A stretch of DNA of 9,854 nt from an uncultured euryarchaeote (lineage in GTDB: Archaea; Thermoplasmatota; Poseidoniia; Poseidoniales; Poseidoniaceae): the NCBI GenBank assembly GCA_937897005.1, contig CALCOQ010000145.1, forward strand, positions 1 to 9,854, in the 5' to 3' direction. Of this stretch, positions 1-6,400 are shown piece after piece. How positions within the stretch are numbered: the stretch's first letter is position 1; each line of letters begins with the position of its first letter. A program made the position numbers and the translations under genes. Under the pieces are notes generated by a model. It did no database searches. It was given only the letters and a program-made list of their open reading frames with translations, and was not told the DNA's origin.

Positions 1-1694
1 AATCTGTTGATTGCGGCTTCTTCCCCATCTTCCCATTGTTTGACGAGATTCAGGAGTTCTTCTAGAGTACCTATCTCCTGAGACAGAGATGTTGCCAGTT
101 CTGGGCCAATACCCGGCATTCCCAATGCATGAAGGAAACACGACAAGGACAAAGACCTCGTTGCAGAAATCTCAGAAAGTACATTGGAAGCCGATTTCTC
201 TGCCATGCGATCAAGTCCAGATAATTGTTCCATGGTGAGAGAATATAGGTCCGGTATCGAACTGACCAATCCACTATCATCCAATTGTTCAGCGAGTTTC
301 TCCCCTATTCCATCCATTTCCAGAGCCTGACACCAGTAGATCAGGGATCTTACTGTGCGGGCAGTGCATGACAGGTCATTGCACCTCAGGAAGGCGCCAT
401 CCAATTCGACTGGACCTTGGCAATCAGGACAAGATTGAGGAATGACTGGTGCTGATGGTGGTGGAATCTCACCAGTGAACGGGGTTCCGTCAGCATGAAC
501 TCTGCCCTGTATGTCCTTCTCTGCCGCTGGTCCTATCACTGCTTCTACCTTGGGAATGACATCACCTCTACGAACAAGACGGACCTTATCTCCAATCTTG
601 ATATCCAACCTCTCAAGTTCTCCTGCATTGTGCAATGTGGCATTCTCAACAGTCACGCCACCAACCATCTGTGGTGCCAATCTAGCCACTGGGGTTATCG
701 CTCCAGTTCTACCAGTCTGCCAATCAATTCCTAACAACACCGTTTCTGCAACTTCTGGAGGGAACTTCCAGGCCAAAGCCCAACGGGGATGGTGAGCAGT
801 CATCCCCAGTAATTCACGGCGGCGAATCTGATCGACCTTGAACACGACTCCATCTATCTCAAAACGGTGCGACTCCCTCTTGTTACTCCAATCCAAGGTC
901 GAACGGCACATCGATTCTGCTCCATCATGAAGTTCCCAAGGAGCGACTTCGATTCCTGTTTTCTGCAACCACTCCAACAGCATTGAATCATTCTCTTCCT
1001 GTGGGGGCTCTGCCGCATCTGGATGGCGTGCATCCCCACTTGGGAATCTGACATCATAGGCTTGAAAAACAAGGTCCGCTGCATCTGCCTTTCCGGCTTC
1101 CAGGTTTTTTTGACGCAAGGCTCCAGCGGCCAGATTCCGAGGATTCGGTGATATTTCGCTATATTTTTCCTTGAAAGTAGACAATGCCATCACCACCTCA
1201 CCACGAACATGAGCATCTACCTCGATTCCAAGGTTCTCGGGAATATTCGGGATTCTTCTGGCATTCCTTGTTACATCCTCTCCCCTATCTCCGTTACCTC
1301 TGGTTGCAGCCCTGACCAAGCGCCCAAGGCGGTATTCCAATGATAGAGCTGAACCATCCAGCTTGGGTTGGCTGAGGAATCGCTCCGCTCCTAAGGCGGT
1401 CTCAGTTGCAAAATGTTCAATCTCCTTGTCACTGGTTGCTTTGTCCAGGCTCCTCATTGGAAATAGATGAACGACTTTCTCAGAGCCAGGATCAACATCC
1501 GCACCTACTCTAGAGAGTTGGGGATTTGATGGGTCCAATGTTTTCAATTCATCCCACAGAGTATCGAATTCAACATCACTCAGTTCGGGAACTGCCAGAT
1601 TGTAGTACAGATCTGAATGATGAGCAATCTGGTCGGAGAGCCAAGCAATTCGCGCTGCTTCATCGGCAACATCTGGGCCCGCGTCTCCGGTCAT
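1..1694 (-). CDS. ligA: NAD+-dependent DNA ligase LigA, C-terminus cut by window edge
   Basis: This enzyme seals DNA nicks using NAD+ as AMP donor, in replication and repair. The 564 codons present run without a stop to the window edge. The domain order is that of LigA: an NMN-binding Ia region (HHSDLYYN..LSDVEFDTL, residues 25-46), the adenylated lysine K111 in QPKLDG, RGEVVM near 165, NPRNLAAGALRQ near 184, EIDGVVFKV near 279 and WALAWKFPPE near 305. An OB fold follows (TGRTGAITPVARL, then NATLHN), then a zinc finger with C422, C425, C438 and C443, and helix-hairpin-helix repeats including GMPGIGPELA. About 100 residues, mainly the usual BRCT domain, should lie beyond the edge. ATG at 1694 is chosen because the family's N-terminus begins shortly after it; no Shine-Dalgarno sits at the normal distance. 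The gene begins 43 bases after the HMA-DUF4396 stop. LigA is typical of bacteria and most archaea use ATP-dependent ligases, so ancient transfer is likely. The residue two before K111 is Q, where E is usual. Confidence 0.97.
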   Translation of the reverse strand, partial: MTGDAGPDVADEAARIAWLSDQIAHHSDLYYNLAVPELSDVEFDTLWDELKTLDPSNPQLSRVGADVDPGSEKVVHLFPMRSLDKATSDKEIEHFATETALGAERFLSQPKLDGSALSLEYRLGRLVRAATRGNGDRGEDVTRNARRIPNIPENLGIEVDAHVRGEVVMALSTFKEKYSEISPNPRNLAAGALRQKNLEAGKADAADLVFQAYDVRFPSGDARHPDAAEPPQEENDSMLLEWLQKTGIEVAPWELHDGAESMCRSTLDWSNKRESHRFEIDGVVFKVDQIRRRELLGMTAHHPRWALAWKFPPEVAETVLLGIDWQTGRTGAITPVARLAPQMVGGVTVENATLHNAGELERLDIKIGDKVRLVRRGDVIPKVEAVIGPAAEKDIQGRVHADGTPFTGEIPPPSAPVIPQSCPDCQGPVELDGAFLRCNDLSCTARTVRSLIYWCQALEMDGIGEKLAEQLDDSGLVSSIPDLYSLTMEQLSGLDRMAEKSASNVLSEISATRSLSLSCFLHALGMPGIGPELATSLSQEIGTLEELLNLVKQWEDGEEAAINR

Positions 1695-1737
1695 ACACAG
1701 GCCATGACGTCGAGGGCTGAAAACCTCTCGCAATGTT

Positions 1738-2376
1738 TCAATGACATGACTTTCCATACTTCTTCAATCGCCAATAATTGTATGGCCATGGAGTAAGGAA
1801 ACCAACCACCAGCATCGGTACGATCACCCACCATGTAAGTACGGCCCCGCCTGTCAAAATCAAATCAACAATATTCATCGCCATTTCCATCCCAAGCATC
1901 GAAATCAATGACATTCCGATTGCAACTCTAAATGCATCATTCAGGGGCATTTGAGCAGAGAGGATAACCGTCTCAAGTGAAATTGATGTCATGATTCCGT
2001 TGAACATGGCCAAGGCCATGATCATCATCGGGCTCCATCCGGATTCAGTGAAAATGAACTGAAAGGCCGCGATGGTTCCAAAATCACCGATTGAACATCC
2101 AATCAAACACCATTTGGTGTTGTTTGCTGATTGTTTCCAAACTGCCTTGTCCTGCCAATCGAATTCCGTTGCTGCACCAACATCATAGCCAGCACTTCTG
2201 ATTGCTGATTCCATTACTTGTTTCGAAGAATTGCCATCACTGTCGACATGGGCAGTACCAGATACATGATCCACCTTTGCCGAAGTAACGCCTTCGACTG
2301 TAAGTAAAGCGTTCTCGACATTGAGAGCACAACCTCCGCAAGTCATACCACCAATGCCTTCGATGAGCACTGCCAT
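1738..2376 (-). CDS. Heavy-metal-associated (HMA) domain fused to DUF4396 membrane domain
   Basis: This 212-residue protein joins two parts. Residues 3-68 form a ferredoxin-like HMA domain with the metal motif GMTCGGC (C13, C16), as in copper chaperones and P-type ATPase N-termini. Residues 80-212 resemble DUF4396, a family of small integral membrane proteins. They start with WCLIGCSIGDFG (C90, C94) and show about four hydrophobic helices (roughly 89-109, 116-139, 149-174 and 181-199), ending in PWPYNYWRLKKYGKSCH. The membrane part is rich in methionine (GMSLISMLGMEMAMN, 154-168) and the chain ends in Cys-His, both compatible with soft-metal binding. The HMA domain has no ATPase attached, so ATP-driven transport is not supported. 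A role in Cu(I) or similar metal binding or transfer at the membrane is inferred; DUF4396 itself has no established function. The ATG at 2376 lies just behind a strong GC hairpin and lacks a clear Shine-Dalgarno. The gene sits between the PPC gene and ligA. Confidence 0.85.
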   Translation of the reverse strand: MAVLIEGIGGMTCGGCALNVENALLTVEGVTSAKVDHVSGTAHVDSDGNSSKQVMESAIRSAGYDVGAATEFDWQDKAVWKQSANNTKWCLIGCSIGDFGTIAAFQFIFTESGWSPMMIMALAMFNGIMTSISLETVILSAQMPLNDAFRVAIGMSLISMLGMEMAMNIVDLILTGGAVLTWWVIVPMLVVGFLTPWPYNYWRLKKYGKSCH

Positions 2377-2383
2377 GATATGG

Positions 2384-2400
2384 GGGGCGGTAGGCGCCCC
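2384..2400 (-). promoter_or_regulatory. GC-rich hairpin directly upstream of the HMA-DUF4396 start
   Basis: On the minus strand GGGGCG, a 5-base loop CCTAC and CGCCCC form a perfect 6-bp all-GC stem. It lies in the 39-base gap between the PPC stop and the HMA-DUF4396 ATG, ending 7 bases before that ATG. No T-run follows, so it is a poor terminator. Its 3' arm fills the place where a Shine-Dalgarno would be, so an effect on translation initiation or on mRNA processing is possible but unproven. Confidence 0.5.
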
Positions 2401-2415
2401 TCTTCACGCTTCTTA

Positions 2416-2919
2416 TCATTCGAATACAAGGGCAACAAACTGAGAATCTTCTGCTGGACACCTGGACATAATCACATTCTCCATGATTCTGATGTGTATC
2501 TCTGCGACAACATGAACCGTGGCTTCAAACAAATGACCTGCATGAACGCCCATCTCATCATCGGATATCGTCATATGGATATGAGTGAATGAACTTCCAT
2601 CATTCAGACGACCAATATTTCCTTGCAGGCTGACCAATTCACTGGCTTCAGAGAGTGATACCTTGTGATATATTCCTTCATCCGACATGTGTCCATATAC
2701 ATTGTCTCGAGTACGACCGATACCACTGGTTATCGCTGCCGCATTGATTTTTAATTCGTCAGCCAGTTCACGAAGAGAAGTGTGAATCTCTTCACCTGGG
2801 TCCAATCTCACGAACAAGTCGTCATTGCTGCGGGTCCAATCCATGCAGTTGCGAAATGAAATAGGTGGATGAACTATCGCATTGGAAAATGACTCATTCT
2901 TCCTCGATTCCATATTCAT
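2416..2919 (-). CDS. PPC/DUF296-domain protein (predicted DNA-binding, PD1-like)
   Basis: This 167-residue protein matches the PPC (DUF296, COG1661) family, found alone in archaea and bacteria and joined to AT-hooks in plants. The domain spans about residues 33-166. It starts with LFVRLDPGEEIHTSLRELA and continues with AAITSGIGRTRDNVYG. The family's histidine signature is THIHMTISDDEMGVHAGHL, with H113, H115 and H129, and the last strand is FEATVHVVAEIHI. Family structures form trimers and the histidines can hold a metal; the biological role in prokaryotes is not settled, so DNA binding is only a family-level prediction. No AT-hook is visible. The first about 30 residues lie outside the domain. 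ATG at 2919 overlaps the end of the preceding membrane-protein gene by 26 bases; ATG at 2913 or 2844 are alternatives, and none has a strong Shine-Dalgarno. The overlap suggests translational coupling. Confidence 0.85.
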   Translation of the reverse strand: MNMESRKNESFSNAIVHPPISFRNCMDWTRSNDDLFVRLDPGEEIHTSLRELADELKINAAAITSGIGRTRDNVYGHMSDEGIYHKVSLSEASELVSLQGNIGRLNDGSSFTHIHMTISDDEMGVHAGHLFEATVHVVAEIHIRIMENVIMSRCPAEDSQFVALVFE

Positions 2920-3460
2920 TACACATGAAATCCCACTCTTCTGCCCCTCTCATGGCTGCACTAATCCATAAGCGCGCAAGCGATAAATCTCCTACCTGTC
3001 CGCCCAGAGGCAAGGGGGCGAATACGCTCCAACCCTTTCGGTGAAGGAGAATTCTTCCGCGTGGTTGCTTCAATGCCAATCTGAGGCCTTCCCATTCATG
3101 CTTCTGCCCATCGCAGAAAAGATGGGTTCGGGATGCAGCGTATCTTTTCGGGATGACCATGCCGGCCATGTGAATACCCAGTAATATGTCGAAAACAACC
3201 ACCATCCTCATCGAGGTTTGAGTCGTCTCAGCGAGTATCCATGGTGCTGCCATCATTATCGTCAACGCAAGAATACTGGACCAATGACGAGACATTTCCT
3301 GCTCGGTGGTACTCGCCCATGCAAATCCACCGTTCTTCAATGCTCCAAGTTGAGGGACCAGATCAAAGCGCCTCCATAGAATCCATACATCCCATAGAAC
3401 CACTATTGCGACCAGTATAGTGATCAACCCGCCGACAAGGTCGGAATCGGGTAACTCCAT
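2894..3460 (-). CDS. Three-helix membrane protein of unknown function
   Basis: The product is a 188-residue protein whose family I do not recognise. It shows three likely membrane helices: residues 8-29 (LVGGLITILVAIVVLWDVWI), 62-78 (SILALTIMMAAPWILAE) and 85-104 (RMVVVFDILLGIHMAGMVIP). A basic, soluble C-terminal tail of about 84 residues follows, with strands such as THLFCDGQKHEWEGL and GRILLHRKGWSVFAPLPLGG. The tail vaguely recalls a bacterial PH-like domain, but this is only an impression. A longer reading from 3523 would add 21 residues overlapping the surface-protein gene. ATG at 3460 is preferred because GAGGTG lies 6 bases upstream of it. It starts 16 bases after the surface-protein stop and its end overlaps the PPC gene, so co-transcription is likely. 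A link to the surface protein is possible from position alone. Confidence 0.75.
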   Translation of the reverse strand: MELPDSDLVGGLITILVAIVVLWDVWILWRRFDLVPQLGALKNGGFAWASTTEQEMSRHWSSILALTIMMAAPWILAETTQTSMRMVVVFDILLGIHMAGMVIPKRYAASRTHLFCDGQKHEWEGLRLALKQPRGRILLHRKGWSVFAPLPLGGQVGDLSLARLWISAAMRGAEEWDFMCNEYGIEEE

Positions 3461-3466
3461 TTTCTG

Positions 3467-3472
3467 CACCTC
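3467..3472 (-). promoter_or_regulatory. Shine-Dalgarno that decides the start of the membrane protein
   Basis: The minus strand reads GAGGTG, then six bases, then ATG at 3460. The motif lies in the 16-base gap after the surface-protein stop codon and argues against the longer in-frame start at 3523. Confidence 0.7.
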
Positions 3473-3476
3473 ATCT

Positions 3477-6400
3477 CTATTCAGCTGCTCGCATCCTGTT
3501 GATGACCAATAATACTCCCACAATCAACAACATGAAGGCTACCAACATTCCCATATCGGCACCTTCCTCTGCAGTATTTGATTTGAGTGAAATCTTCTTC
3601 ACATCTCCATCTTCAACAAGTTCTGTTGTGACTCCACTGGGGCAATCAATGGCATCAGGAAGTAGATCGTTATCCACATCGGCATCGGCACAAGGGTCCA
3701 ATGGCCAGACATCCAAAGTGTCGATGATTCCATCATTGTCATCATCCGTATCAACTGAATCATGCCCACACTTGTTTCCATTGGTGGAATCAAACCAATA
3801 TTCTTCGTCACATGTAGCCGTCCAGTCTCCATCAGAATCATGATAGGTCACTTGGAAAGAAACTGAAACTGTACTCGAAAGGCCATGTTCATCGGCCACG
3901 GTATAACGTACCAGGAATTCACCGAATTCAAGATCTTCCCATGTTGGTGAAACCTCGACTGAGTTCCAGATCACATCACCGATGCTGTCCTGAACCTCCC
4001 ACTGATGTGTGAGAGATGATTCTTCACTCTGATCATCGCTGGCAATACCAACAAAGGTAATATTGGAAAGAACGCTGAATTTCTGACCTTCGTCTGGTGA
4101 TGAGATGTGAGAGTTTGGCTCAGTGTTTCCTGTTAGATTGAATATCAGTGTTCTAGCAGAACCTGAAGTCAGAACGATATCGGTAGAGAATGGGAGGCTG
4201 CCGGGCCCTGATGCAGTCAATTCGGCTGATTGCAAGTCATGAGAACCACTGGACCCTGCAACAAAGACAGGTAGAAGGAGGTCCCATTGTGAACCTTGGT
4301 TTGAGAATGAGAATGTTGAGGCATCATGGGGGTTGGATACATCGATACTTGCCGATGCATCGATACCGGTGCCGAACATCATCAGCGTGATGGAGTAATC
4401 CTCCCATGCAACAACCGTAGCATTCCCAGTAGCGGTGATTGATGTGAATTCACTGTTCACTAATTTTCCTTCAACTTCATTTGCAGAATTGAATTCAAGC
4501 GCACCTGCCAATTCATCATCTGTGGAGACGAATGGTAAGCCATCGCTTGCAATTGTGGTGATGCAATCCATAATATTGTCAATACTTTCCACAGGATGGT
4601 TGAACTCATCACCCGCATGGCCATGCAGGCTCAATCCTACTGAATAGTTTGAGATGTTGGAATCCTCGATTGACAAAGGTTGTGAACCACGGTTATGATG
4701 AATTGATATTGCAGTCCCACCACCATCTCCGGATAGATTCAATCCAGAAAGTGAGCCCGCCGAATACTCAACATCGATTGCCGGTGCGCCCGACACCACC
4801 ATTCCATCAACCTCTATCCATCTGCTCTGTGTAGCATAGAATGCAGCTTCTGATGAACCTGGAGCAAGTATCAAGTTTCTGAGAACAAGGTTTCCATCTT
4901 GCTCTGATAACCTGATCGAACTGTTACTGCCATTGTGTGAACCAGCGTCTACACCTGTCACGATTCCCTCAACATCTGCAAGACTGATTCCGGAATCAGA
5001 GCCTCCAGCAATCACAAGTCCATCAATATCCAGGACAGATAGTGTAGCCCATAGTGCATGATCTCCGCACTCTTCCAAGGTGGTATCTTGAATGTTCAAT
5101 TCCACTCCAGTTCCTGCAACTCTGATACAATTCTGGCCACCATATCTCAAGTCAGTATCAGTCAGTGTTATGGAAATGGTTGAATCTGAATAAGTTGCTG
5201 AAATGAGGCCATCTGTTCCTGAAGCGATTTCCGCTCCTTCAGAAACGATCACTCCGCCATTGACCACCACCGGCAATAATGCACCGACGAGATGGGTTGA
5301 GGCTAGATTCAATTTTGCCTGAACCCCTTCCATGGTGATTCCAGACCAAGGTGATGCACCAGAACTCTGAATCGTTCCAGCCCCTGCTGTTATTGTTCCT
5401 TCAAGGGTGATGGCGACATCATTGGCGATGACCAGTTGAGCATTGTCATGAAGTGTCAAGGTCGCAGTTTCAGAAATCGTCAGATCATCTGCTAGATAAT
5501 ATGGGCTCCATGCCGCTTCCAATATCACCCAATCATCTTGTGTTCCTGCTTCAACAGTGGAGGCAAGGAATGTCTTTGAAAGACTGGAGTTGGTGTCCCA
5601 CATCATCATGTCCATCAAACCACTTGATTGCATGATGACAGTCAGTGAACCCCCCCAAGTGTTTCCCGATTCTGTTATCTCCCTCGCATCGGTGAAATAG
5701 GTTGCAGAACCATCGGTATCACTGCTGAAACTCTCTCCTCCAATGGTCAAAGTCGCTCCTTCAACAGGGTCTCCTTTATCGAGAACCACGATGGAGAGAA
5801 CGCTTCTCATCAAGAGACTGGCGTTGGTTCCAAGGGTTGGATCTGAAGATATTGAACCACTGGTGAGAGAGACATCACACTCATCTCCTAGAGTCAATCC
5901 AGCAGCGAAGTGAACTGTGGTGATATCTGGTGGTGAAGAGCAATTCCAGAATACATCAGAACCTATCGTCAATCCATCCTCTTGACCGTCGAATGGAACC
6001 TGGGTGTTGACATCTACAATGCCACCGAACAACGCTCCACCCTCACCAATCAATTTTCCTGTACCTTCTGTGCTGAAAATATTGCCAGACTCCATGACTA
6101 GACTGGAACCTTGCAATGTCAGACTAGCACCTGTTTCAATCGTCAGGTTTCCACTGAGTAGGTGCCCCTCGCCATCCATGGATGGGCCTAGAACAACATG
6201 AATGCCGGAAGTTATCGTCCAGTCTCCATCTGGGATGTTCGGCAATGCCAATTCCTGATTTGAGACTCCCCCAATCAATGTCGCTTGAGCGCCTGCTGAA
6301 CCGCTGATTGCAACAACAAGGCTTCCTGTGTCGCGCAGCGGAACCGTCACCAGACCTGGTGCACCTGAAGTGAAACTGAATCCCTCAACAACCAATTCTG

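Noticed and set aside
2380..2592. Plus-strand 70-codon frame across the PPC/HMA gap
   Set aside because: It starts in the GC hairpin and runs antisense to the PPC histidine signature; no recognisable protein and no ribosome binding site.
3477..3560. PGF-CTERM or similar archaeosortase sorting tail on the surface protein
   Set aside because: No PGF tripeptide or related motif precedes the terminal helix; it looks like a plain transmembrane anchor.
3499..3843. Plus-strand open frame of 114 codons, serine-rich
   Set aside because: It is antisense to the Asp-rich calcium stalk of the surface protein; the serines arise from the complement of Asp/Glu codons. No family likeness and no start signal.
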